Shown: piece after piece, positions 55,749 to 62,967 of the stretch
Layout: every line of letters starts with the position of its first letter
How positions within the stretch are numbered: the stretch's first letter is position 1
From: Mesorhizobium sp. ORS 3359
GTDB lineage: Bacteria; Pseudomonadota; Alphaproteobacteria; Rhizobiales; Rhizobiaceae
Direction of reading: 5' to 3'
DNA: 64,000 nt
NCBI GenBank assembly: GCA_000824845.1
Contig: CCNC01000002.1
Span: 1-64,000 of the forward strand
The notes under the pieces: generated by a model
Told to the model about the DNA's origin: nothing
The model's input: the letters and a program-made list of their open reading frames with translations, nothing else
Databases searched by the model: none
Made by a program: the position numbers and the translations under genes

Positions 55749-57287
55749 ATGAGCGAACCAAGACGCAAGCGCGGCGCCGAGCGCACCAGCAACCGCGGGC
55801 CAGCCGCCATCCCGCAATTGCCGCTGCGGCGAGTGGAGAATCCCTATCCGCCGATGGCGCTGCTGTCGGCCGATCAGATCGAGGCGATCCACCAGGCATC
55901 GATGCATATTCTGGAGAATTTCGGCATCGAGGTGATGAGCCCGCGGGCGCTGTCGCTGTTCGAGCGCGCCGGCGCCAAGGTCGATCACGGGTCGATGAAT
56001 GTGCGCGTCGACCGCGGCATGGTCGAGGAAGCGCTGCGGTCGACGCGCAGCAGCTACACGCTTACCCCGCGCAATCCGGCTCGAGCCATCCATCTCGGCG
56101 GCAGCACCATCAACTTCACGCTGGTGGCCGGGCCGCCCAATGTGCACGACATGGAGCGCGGCCGGCGCGCCGGCAACATGCCCGACTACCAGGACCTTGT
56201 CCGCTTGGCGCAGCATTTCAACTGCATCCATATGCTCGGCAACCAGGTCTGCGCGCCGATCGAGCTGCCGGCGAACACAAGGCATATGGACACCTATTTC
56301 GCCAATCTGACGCTGACCGACAAATGTTTTCATGTCTCGGCGATCGGGCGGGGCAGGGCGCTGGACGGCATCGAGATGATGGCGATCGCGCGCGGGCTGA
56401 CGCTGGATGAGATGGCGCAGGACCCCGGCGTCACCACCATCATTTCGGTCAACTCGCCGCGCCGCTTCGACGAGATGATGGCGGAAGGGCTGATGACGAT
56501 GGCCGAATACGGCCAGTCGGTTGCCGTCACCCCATTCACGCTGATGGGCGCGATGAGCCCGGTGACGCTGGCCGGCGCGCTGGCGCAGCAGAACGCCGAG
56601 GCGCTGTTCGGCATCGTGCTGACGCAACTGGTGCGTCCTGGCGCGCCGGTGATGTATGGCGCCTTCACCTCCAATGTCGACATGAAGTCGGGCGCTCCGG
56701 CCTTCGGCACGCCGGAAAACACCAAGGCCAACGTCGCCTCCGGGCAATTGGCGCGGCGCTACAACTTACCCTATCGCACCACGCCGGGCTCGGCCTCCAA
56801 TGCAGCCGATGCGCAGGGCGCCTATGAGACGATGATGGCGCTGTGGGGCGCGGTGCTCGGCCACGGCAATCTCGTTTATCATGCGGCCGGCTGGCAGGAA
56901 GGCGGACTGACGGCTTCGTTCGAAAAGCTCATCATCGATGTCGAGATGATCCAGCACATGATGGAATTCCTGCGGCCGATCCCTGTCGACGAGGCGGAAC
57001 TCGCCGTCGAGGCCCTGGGCTCGGTGCCGACCGGCGGCCATTTCTTCGGCGAACCGCACACGCTGGAGCGCTACGCCACCGCCTTCTACCAGCCGATGCT
57101 CTCCAACTGGCAGAATTACGAGGCCTGGCAGGAAGCCGGCGGGCTCGACACGACGGCGCGCGCGACCCGGCTTTGGAAGAAAGCCCTGGAGGAGTATGTC
57201 CAGCCGGCCATGGACCCTGCCGTGCGCGAGGCGCTCGAAGCCTATATGGCCCGCCGCAAGGAAGCGATCGGGCAAGGCGAGCCGTGA
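55749..57287 (+). CDS. MttB family methyltransferase (non-pyrrolysine)
   Basis: A 512-residue member of the trimethylamine methyltransferase MttB family (TIM barrel). The reading frame is continuous with no internal amber codon, so it belongs to the non-pyrrolysine branch, whose characterised members (for example MtgB) demethylate quaternary amines such as glycine betaine with a corrinoid partner. Family stretches include ILENFGIEVMSPRAL, AGNMPDYQDLVRLAQ and AAGWQEGGLTASFEKLIIDVEM. No corrinoid protein is encoded in the window. The next gene encodes an FAD/folate demethylating dehydrogenase, 64 bases downstream, suggesting a shared methylated-amine pathway. The start at 55749 is GCGC-ATG without a clear ribosome-binding site. 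Confidence 0.88.
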   Translation: MSEPRRKRGAERTSNRGPAAIPQLPLRRVENPYPPMALLSADQIEAIHQASMHILENFGIEVMSPRALSLFERAGAKVDHGSMNVRVDRGMVEEALRSTRSSYTLTPRNPARAIHLGGSTINFTLVAGPPNVHDMERGRRAGNMPDYQDLVRLAQHFNCIHMLGNQVCAPIELPANTRHMDTYFANLTLTDKCFHVSAIGRGRALDGIEMMAIARGLTLDEMAQDPGVTTIISVNSPRRFDEMMAEGLMTMAEYGQSVAVTPFTLMGAMSPVTLAGALAQQNAEALFGIVLTQLVRPGAPVMYGAFTSNVDMKSGAPAFGTPENTKANVASGQLARRYNLPYRTTPGSASNAADAQGAYETMMALWGAVLGHGNLVYHAAGWQEGGLTASFEKLIIDVEMIQHMMEFLRPIPVDEAELAVEALGSVPTGGHFFGEPHTLERYATAFYQPMLSNWQNYEAWQEAGGLDTTARATRLWKKALEEYVQPAMDPAVREALEAYMARRKEAIGQGEP

Positions 57288-57351
57288 GGGAACGGCTTCC
57301 CATCGTGATTCATTTCAATCTCTCAACTCACTGAACCAACGAGAAAAACCC

Positions 57352-59778
57352 ATGAAGTCGCATGCAAAGGTCGTGGTCATCGGCGGCGGTGTCGTCGGAT
57401 GCTCGGTGCTGTTCCATCTCGCGCGCCATGGCTGGACCGATGTCGTGCTTCTGGAGCGCGACGAGCTGACTTCCGGCTCGACATGGCATGCGGCCGGCGG
57501 CATGCACACCATCAATGGCGATCCCAACGTCGCCAAGCTGCAGAAATACACGATCTCGCTCTACAAGGAGATCGAAGAGCTTTCGGGACAGGCGACCGGC
57601 GTGCACCTGACCGGCGGCGTGCTGCTGGCCGCGACCGAGGCGCGGCTCGACTGGCTGCGCGGCGTGGTGTCGAAGGGCCGTTATCTCGGCATCGATCTCG
57701 AGGTGATCTCGGCCAAGGAAGCGGCGGAATTGATGCCGCTCATCGATCCCAGCCAGTTCGTAGGCGCGGTGCGCAACAAGGAGGACGGCCATCTCGACCC
57801 GTCCGGCGTGACGCATGCCTATGCCAAGGCGGCGCGGAAACTGGGCGCGGAGGTCGAGCGCTTCACCAAGGTCGAGGACATCGTGCGCCGTCCCGACGGG
57901 TTGTGGCGCGTCATCACCAACAAGGGCGATGTCATCGCCGAGCATGTCGTCAATGCCGGTGGGCTGTGGGCGCGCGAGGTCGGCCGCATGGTCGGGCTGG
58001 AACTGCCGGTGCTGGCGATGGAGCATATGTACCTGATCACCGAGGACATGCCGGAGGTCGCCGACTGGAACAAGAAGACCGGCACCGAGATCATCCACGC
58101 CGTCGATTTCGACGGCGAGCTCTATCTGCGCCAGGAGCGCGGCGGCATGCTGATGGGCACTTACGAGAAGGCCAACAAGGTCTGGTCCGAATTCCAGACA
58201 CCGTGGAATTTCGGCCACGAATTGCTGGAGCCGGACATCGACCGCATCGCACCGTCGCTGGAAGTCGGCTTCCGCCATTTCCCCGCTTTCCAGAAGACCG
58301 GCATCAAGCAGATCATCAACGGCCCCTTCACCTTCGCGCCGGACGGCAATCCTCTGGTCGGTCCGGTGCGCGGCCTGCCGGGCTTCTGGGTCGCCTGTGG
58401 CGTCATGGCCGGCTTCAGCCAGGGCGGCGGCGTTGGGCTCGCGCTCTCCAACTGGATGATCGAGGGCGATCCGGGCGCCGATATCTGGGCGATGGATGTG
58501 GCGCGCTATGGCGATTGGGCGACGATGGCTTACACCAACGCCAAGGTGCGCGAGAATTACTCGCGGCGCTTCTCGATCCGCTTCCCCAATGAGGAACTGC
58601 CGGCCGGGCGTCCGCTGAAGACAACGCCTCTCTACGACACGCTAGCCGCCAAGGGCGCGCAATGGGGCGTGTCATATGGGCTGGAAGTGCCGCTCTGGTA
58701 TGCGCCGGACGGCGTCAGGGACGAGTTTTCGTGGAGGCGCTCGACCGACTTCGACCATGTCGCCAAGGAAGTCGCGGCGGTGCGCAACGGCGTCGGCCTG
58801 TCGGAGATCTCGAACTTCGCCAAATACAGGGTGACGGGCGAGGGCGCGGCTGGATGGCTCGACCGCATCTTCGCCTGCAAGCTGCCCAAGCGCGGCCGCA
58901 TGACGCTGGCGCCGATGCTGAAGGAAGACGGCAAGCTGATCGGCGACTTCACTTTGGCCGATATCGACGACGCAGAGTGGTTCATCGCCGGCTCCGGTAT
59001 CGCCGAGCAGTACCACATGCGCTGGTTCGAGGCGCATCTGCCCAGGGATGGCTCCGTGCGGATCGAGGCGCTGGGACAGAAACTCACCGGTCTTGCGATT
59101 GCCGGCCCGAAGGCGAGGGAGGTGCTCGCCAAGGTCACTCGCGCCGATGTCTCCAACAAGGCGTTCCCCTTCATGGCGGTGGCCAGGATGGATATCGGCA
59201 TGGCGCCGTGCCTGGTTGGCCGCGTCAGCTACACCGGCGACCTCGGCTATGAGATCTGGGTGGCGCCCGAATACCAGCGCGCCGCCTACCAGACGCTGCT
59301 GGCTGCGGGAGAGGAGTACGGCATCGGCCTGTTCGGCTCGCGCGCGCTGAATGCGCTGAGGCTGGAAAAGAACTACGGCTCATGGGCGCGCGAATACCGG
59401 CCGATCTACGGGCCGCTGGAAGCCGGACTCGACCGCTTCGTCGCCTATGGCAAGGACGCCGATTTCATCGGCAAGGAAACGGCGCTCGCCGAGCGCCGAG
59501 AGGGCGGTAAGCTTCGGCTGCGCGCCTTCATCGTTGATGCCGCCGATGCCGATGTGATAGGCGACGAAGCGATCTGGCATGACGGCGTTGTGCGCGGCTG
59601 GGTGACGTCCGGCGGCTATGCGCATAATTCGAAGAAATCGGTCGCTATGGGATACGTGCCGAAGGAGATCGCCGACAGACCGGACGGTTTCGAGATCGAG
59701 ATCCTCGGCAAGCGTCACGCGGCGCGCGTCCAGGCGGCGCCGCTGTTCGATGCCAATTTCGAGCAGATGCGCGGCTAG
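57352..59778 (+). CDS. FAD-dependent dehydrogenase with GcvT domain (dimethylglycine/sarcosine dehydrogenase family)
   Basis: An 808-residue protein. The N-terminal DAO-type FAD domain has GGGVVG at 11-16 and ELTSGSTWHAAGGMH, where a histidine carries covalent FAD in relatives. An FAO_M linker domain and C-terminal GcvT aminomethyltransferase domains follow (with ALNALRLEKNYGSWAREY and VTSGGYAHNSKKSVAMGYVP). Relatives oxidatively remove N-methyl groups from dimethylglycine, sarcosine or similar amines and pass the one-carbon unit to tetrahydrofolate. Placement after the MttB-like gene supports stepwise demethylation of a quaternary amine. The ATG at 57352 matches the family N-terminus, although its ribosome-binding site is weak. 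Confidence 0.9.
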   Translation: MKSHAKVVVIGGGVVGCSVLFHLARHGWTDVVLLERDELTSGSTWHAAGGMHTINGDPNVAKLQKYTISLYKEIEELSGQATGVHLTGGVLLAATEARLDWLRGVVSKGRYLGIDLEVISAKEAAELMPLIDPSQFVGAVRNKEDGHLDPSGVTHAYAKAARKLGAEVERFTKVEDIVRRPDGLWRVITNKGDVIAEHVVNAGGLWAREVGRMVGLELPVLAMEHMYLITEDMPEVADWNKKTGTEIIHAVDFDGELYLRQERGGMLMGTYEKANKVWSEFQTPWNFGHELLEPDIDRIAPSLEVGFRHFPAFQKTGIKQIINGPFTFAPDGNPLVGPVRGLPGFWVACGVMAGFSQGGGVGLALSNWMIEGDPGADIWAMDVARYGDWATMAYTNAKVRENYSRRFSIRFPNEELPAGRPLKTTPLYDTLAAKGAQWGVSYGLEVPLWYAPDGVRDEFSWRRSTDFDHVAKEVAAVRNGVGLSEISNFAKYRVTGEGAAGWLDRIFACKLPKRGRMTLAPMLKEDGKLIGDFTLADIDDAEWFIAGSGIAEQYHMRWFEAHLPRDGSVRIEALGQKLTGLAIAGPKAREVLAKVTRADVSNKAFPFMAVARMDIGMAPCLVGRVSYTGDLGYEIWVAPEYQRAAYQTLLAAGEEYGIGLFGSRALNALRLEKNYGSWAREYRPIYGPLEAGLDRFVAYGKDADFIGKETALAERREGGKLRLRAFIVDAADADVIGDEAIWHDGVVRGWVTSGGYAHNSKKSVAMGYVPKEIADRPDGFEIEILGKRHAARVQAAPLFDANFEQMRG

Positions 59779-59840
59779 AGCAATTCCAGGAAAACTGCGA
59801 AGCGGTTTTCCGTCCGGAATTGCGTCAAAACAAAAAGCCT
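59777..59840. repeat. rhizobial-type palindromic repeat
   Basis: CAATTCCAGGAAAAC and GGTTTTCCGTCCGGAATTG form an imperfect inverted repeat that begins inside the stop codon of the FAD/GcvT gene. It is the reverse complement, with a few differences, of 16147-16202. It lies between convergent genes and may double as a terminator hairpin. Confidence 0.75.
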
Positions 59841-59859
59841 CCTGGCGCGCATCCTGCTA

Positions 59860-60258
59860 TCAGGCTCTGGCGCTGACGCGATTGTCCAGCGCGAAGGCGC
59901 CCGAACCGGCAAAGAACAGATAGAGGAAGACGAAGCAGAACAGGATGGCTGCGTCGCCGCCGTTGTTGGCGGGGAAGAAGTCGCGCGGGAAGTGCGCCAT
60001 GAAATAGGCGACGGCCATCTCGCCGGCCAGGAGGAACGCCACTGGGCGGGTGAAGAGACCGAGCGCCAAAAGGATGCCGCCGGCGAATTCGAGGATACCT
60101 GCAGCCGTCGTCAGGCCGGTGAGTGCGTGCGGCTGGGCGCTTACCGGGAATTTGAACAGTTTTTGCGAGCCATGTTCGATGAACTGCAAGGCGGTCATGA
60201 TGCGCAACACGCCCAGCGCTTGCGGGCGGTAGTGAGCAAGGCTTTCGAAAAGCTTCAT
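59860..60258 (-). CDS. DoxX family membrane protein
   Basis: A 132-residue integral membrane protein with four predicted helices and the DoxX hallmark ALGVLRIMTALQFIEHGSQKLFKFP in helix 1, plus LEFAGGILLALGLFTRP in helix 2. DoxX/YphA-type proteins are often linked to redox or thiol stress, but their biochemical role is not settled. Two starts are possible: ATG 60258 with GGAG six bases upstream, and ATG 60270 with GGGGG upstream. The shorter one matches relatives that begin MKxLFESL. Confidence 0.87.
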   Translation of the reverse strand: MKLFESLAHYRPQALGVLRIMTALQFIEHGSQKLFKFPVSAQPHALTGLTTAAGILEFAGGILLALGLFTRPVAFLLAGEMAVAYFMAHFPRDFFPANNGGDAAILFCFVFLYLFFAGSGAFALDNRVSARA

Positions 60259-60310
60259 CCGAAACTCCATTTACCCCCGCTCGGGCCTTAAATTATCGCC
60301 CGACAACGGA

Positions 60311-60352
60311 CCACTCACTTCCCTTGGCCAACCACCAACAATCGGTGAGTGG
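60311..60352. promoter_or_regulatory. inverted repeat CCACTCAC...GTGAGTGG
   Basis: Exact 8-base arms at 60311-60318 and 60345-60352, with 26 bases between, in the divergent region between the DoxX gene and the small secreted-protein gene. It could be an operator or an RNA hairpin; evidence is limited to the symmetry. Confidence 0.35.
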
Positions 60353-60382
60353 AAATAGATTCAGTCCCCATATTTCTTCTCT

Positions 60383-60414
60383 CTATGGTTGCATATGTAT
60401 CCCTATGGTTGTAT
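60383..60414 (+). promoter_or_regulatory. direct repeats CTATGGTTGYAT upstream of a secreted-protein gene
   Basis: CTATGGTTGCAT (60383-60394) and CTATGGTTGTAT (60403-60414) are 20 bases apart, two helical turns, and end just before the probable ribosome-binding site GAGGGG. They may be a regulator-binding pair or part of the promoter. Confidence 0.4.
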
Positions 60415-60424
60415 TAGAGGGGTG

Positions 60425-60943
60425 ATGGATCAAACCAAGCGAGTCTCCTTGATCATGAGAAAAGTCATCATCGGCCTCTTCGCAATCCTCGCAGGCACCA
60501 GCTTCGCCATGGCCGCCGATACCGGCTGCGAGGCCTTCAAATGGCCGGTCGAGCGCGAGCAGGCGCTGTTTCCGGAGGCGCCCGCCGCACAGTCCGGCGC
60601 TACCCTCACGGTCGGGCAAGCGGCGGATTTCTCGCTTGAGGCTGTCGACACGGTCAGCTTCGAAGTGCCGCCAGACCGTGCACCGAAAGCCGGCACATTC
60701 GGCGCGACAGCAAATGTGACGGTGCCGCCTGATGGCGAGCTGCAGCTCAGCCTGTCCGACGAGGCCTGGATCGATGTCGTGCAGGACGGCAAGACGGTGA
60801 AATCGGCGGCCTTCAGCGGCGTGAAGACCTGCCCTGGCATCCGCAAGAGCATTCGCTTCAAGCTCGCCGGCGGCGCAGCGATCATCCAGCTCAGCGGCGC
60901 GAAGAAGGCCGATCTGAAGCTGGCGGTGCTGACGCCGGAGTGA
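60425..60943 (+). CDS. small secreted protein of unknown function
   Basis: I do not recognise a family. The 172-residue product has a Sec signal peptide (MRKVIIGLFAILAGTSFAMA, cleaved before ADTGC). The mature part of about 130 residues is rich in short beta-strand-like stretches and has two cysteines (in DTGCEAF and KTCPGI) that could form a disulfide. It has no membrane segment after the signal. ATG 60425 is used because GAGGGG precedes it; ATG 60455, which starts directly at the signal peptide, is equally possible. Its periplasmic location is an inference from the signal. Confidence 0.7.
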   Translation: MDQTKRVSLIMRKVIIGLFAILAGTSFAMAADTGCEAFKWPVEREQALFPEAPAAQSGATLTVGQAADFSLEAVDTVSFEVPPDRAPKAGTFGATANVTVPPDGELQLSLSDEAWIDVVQDGKTVKSAAFSGVKTCPGIRKSIRFKLAGGAAIIQLSGAKKADLKLAVLTPE

Positions 60944-60970
60944 CGCCAAATGGACAACGCTGGCGAGACA

Positions 60971-61021
60971 GCGCCCCTTCTGTCCTGCCGGACATCTCCC
61001 CCACAAAGGGGAGATTGCCAA
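60971..61021. repeat. half copy of the inverted-end repeat
   Basis: GCGCCCCTTCTGTCCTGCCG (60971-60990) followed by GACATCTCCCCCAC and a short CTCCCC/GGGGAG hairpin repeats one arm of the element at 3171-3330. It lies between the convergent secreted-protein and VOC genes and may serve as a terminator. Confidence 0.75.
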
Positions 61022-61024
61022 CTG

Positions 61025-61801
61025 CTACCGTGTCGGTGCCAGCAGGGCGAAATGCGCGCCTTGCGGGTCCTGGCACTGGATGATCCATTGGCCGCTTGGC
61101 ACGTCCATCGGCCCCATGATGACCTTGCCGCCATTGTCGGTGACGCGCTTGGCGGCGGCCTCGATGGCGTCGACGTTGAAATAGAACTGCCAGACGGAGA
61201 CCGGGATCTGCGGCGGCTTGTTCATCATGCCGCCGCCGGATTCCGGACCGGCGCCGAAGGTTTTGTAGATGCCCATCTCGCCCATGTCGAACTCGCCGGC
61301 GCTCGTCCAACCGAACTGGGTGGAATAGAAATCGAAGGCGGCTTTCCAGTCCGACGTGTAGAGCTCATGCCAGCCGACATGGCCAAGCGTGGTTGCCGGC
61401 ACCGGCGGCTGGTCAGGCTGATTGGGCTGCAGGAACATGAACGCCGCGCCCTGCGGGTCGGCGACGACCGCGAAGCGGCCGACGCCCGGAATGTCGTCGG
61501 GCGCGCGGTGGACGGCACCGCCGGCGTCCATGAGCGCTTGCGTCGAGGCGTCGACATCCTTGGTGTAGATGTAGCCCAGCCAGGTTGGCGGCATGCCCCT
61601 CTTGGCGGGTTCTTCCGGCATGGTCATCAATCCGCCGACGCCGCGCACGGCGGAATTCACCACGATGTAGCGGGGCATGCCGGGAGCCTTGTCGAAGGGC
61701 TCGGCCTTCCAGCCGACAACGGCGGTGTAAAAGGCCTCGGCGGCGTCGAGGTCGGTGGTCATCAGTTCGTACCAGAAGAAAGGTTGCGGGGATTTCGGCA
61801 T
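61025..61801 (-). CDS. VOC family protein (two glyoxalase-like domains)
   Basis: A 258-residue protein with two tandem vicinal-oxygen-chelate modules. Module one starts FFWYELMTTDLDAAEAFYTAVVGW and ends DPQGAAFMFLQP; module two starts VGWHELYTSDWKAAFDFYSTQFGW and ends DPQGAHFALLAP. The family includes glyoxalases, dioxygenases and antibiotic-binding proteins; this hydroxylase/CatE-like double-module form has no assigned substrate. The ATG at 61801 follows GGAGACCGACC. It is monocistronic as far as can be seen. Confidence 0.88.
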   Translation of the reverse strand: MPKSPQPFFWYELMTTDLDAAEAFYTAVVGWKAEPFDKAPGMPRYIVVNSAVRGVGGLMTMPEEPAKRGMPPTWLGYIYTKDVDASTQALMDAGGAVHRAPDDIPGVGRFAVVADPQGAAFMFLQPNQPDQPPVPATTLGHVGWHELYTSDWKAAFDFYSTQFGWTSAGEFDMGEMGIYKTFGAGPESGGGMMNKPPQIPVSVWQFYFNVDAIEAAAKRVTDNGGKVIMGPMDVPSGQWIIQCQDPQGAHFALLAPTR

Positions 61802-61839
61802 GGTCGGTCTCCTCACCGGTTCAGGAAGCGATCGTTGTT

Positions 61840-62002
61840 CGATCCATCCTAAGTTGTGTTGAGATTCAGGTGATGCCGGCCTGCAAACGGTGGTTTCCTG
61901 CGCTTCCGGTGCTCACGTACTTAAGTACGCTCCGCTCCGGTTCTCGAAAACCGCCGTTTTCGGCGCGGCCTGACCTAAACCTCAACACACCTTAGGACGA
62001 TC
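61840..62002. repeat. long near-perfect palindromic repeat (copy 2, complete)
   Basis: The element is symmetric about 61922/61923, where CGTACTTAAGTACG (61916-61929) is an exact palindrome. The outer arms TAAGTTGTGTTGAGATTCAG (from 61850) and the complement of CTAAACCTCAACACACCTTA (to 61994) match with three differences, and weaker symmetry continues to about 61840 and 62002. Inside the arms, AACGGTGGTTT faces AAAACCGCCGTTTTC. The right half matches bases 1-71. It lies in the 317-base non-coding gap between the VOC gene and the ChaC-type gene. Confidence 0.85.
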
Positions 62003-62118
62003 CTGGCGACAGAAATCCGACATGGGCCGAAAATCCTGCTCGGCAAGGCGCTTCGCTCCTGATCTTGCATAGCCCACTCTTTTCGACTTTGCTGCCGGCA
62101 AAGAGGGGTTTGCCTTCC

Positions 62119-62853
62119 ATGCGCCAGATGTCGCTCACGCCCGAGCTTGTGGCTCTTTGCCATCGCGAGGAGATCGATCCCGGTCCGAGCGGGGAGTGGA
62201 CGCAGCTCAGCGACGACGATTTCGGCGCCCTCGCCACGCGTCTCGCTGGTGAAGCCGATGAGGGACCGCTTTGGGTGTTCGCCTATGGCTCGCTGATCTG
62301 GAAACCGGCCTTCGAGTCGGTCGAGCAGCAGCGCGCCTCGGCGCATGGCTGGCATCGGTCGTTCTGCCTCGACATGGTGCGTTGGCGAGGCAGCGCCGCG
62401 CAGCCGGGGCTGATGATGGCTCTGGAACGCGGCGGGCGTTGCGACGGCGTCATCTACCGTCTGCCGGATGGCCAAAAGCCGGCCCAGATCGAGAGGCTGC
62501 TGCGGCGTGAAATCGACGACCACGAGAGCGTCGCCTCCGTCAGGTGGGTTCCAGTGCGGACGGCGCAAGGTCGGGTGCGGGCGCTGGGCTTCTGGGTCGG
62601 GGTGACGGGCAGGGGGACGTCGCTCGGGCAGCCGCTGGAGAGGGTAGCGCAGATATTGGCGCGGGCGTGCGGCCATGTCGGCTCAGGTGCTGAATATCTC
62701 TACAACACCGTCAGTCATCTGGAGACCTTCGGCATCCATGACCGCAATCTGTGGCGGCTGCAGGAATTGGTGGCGGACGAGATCCGGTCGATCCATGGCC
62801 ACAGGGTCACAAATCATGACGCGGCAGAGATCACTGAGGCGGCGATAACATGA
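62119..62853 (+). CDS. gamma-glutamylcyclotransferase, ChaC type
   Basis: A 244-residue ChaC-family enzyme that releases 5-oxoproline from glutathione, giving Cys-Gly. The substrate-binding motif YGSLIW follows VFA, then KPAFESVEQQRASAHGWHRSFCL; the likely catalytic glutamate is in LLRREIDDHES. YLYNTVSHLETFGIHD near the end is typical of bacterial ChaC. It is cytoplasmic, with no signal peptide. The start may be ATG 62119 or ATG 62128; both have weak ribosome-binding sites. A terminator hairpin includes the stop codon. Confidence 0.88.
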   Translation: MRQMSLTPELVALCHREEIDPGPSGEWTQLSDDDFGALATRLAGEADEGPLWVFAYGSLIWKPAFESVEQQRASAHGWHRSFCLDMVRWRGSAAQPGLMMALERGGRCDGVIYRLPDGQKPAQIERLLRREIDDHESVASVRWVPVRTAQGRVRALGFWVGVTGRGTSLGQPLERVAQILARACGHVGSGAEYLYNTVSHLETFGIHDRNLWRLQELVADEIRSIHGHRVTNHDAAEITEAAIT

Positions 62854-62872
62854 CTTCATTTGTCATGTTTTT
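62847..62872 (+). terminator. Rho-independent terminator overlapping the chaC-type stop codon
   Basis: AACATGAC (62847-62854) and GTCATGTT (62862-62869) form an 8-bp stem around TTCATTT, continued by TTT. The TGA stop of the gene lies inside the 5' arm. Confidence 0.75.
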
Positions 62873-62967
62873 ACTCAACCTTTTCAGGAGTTTGGCCGAA
62901 AATTGACCAATTGATAAAAAAATAAAACGTGCTAGCCTTCCCCAAAACGACAACAAGGGGAACTGGA

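Noticed and set aside
55749..57287. Pyrrolysine-dependent trimethylamine methyltransferase
   Set aside because: The frame runs through without an internal amber codon, and no pylTSBCD genes are seen.
62900..62967. Candidate promoter TTGACC for the PreT-like gene
   Set aside because: No acceptable -10 hexamer at 16-18 bases; the AT-rich stretch alone is not enough.
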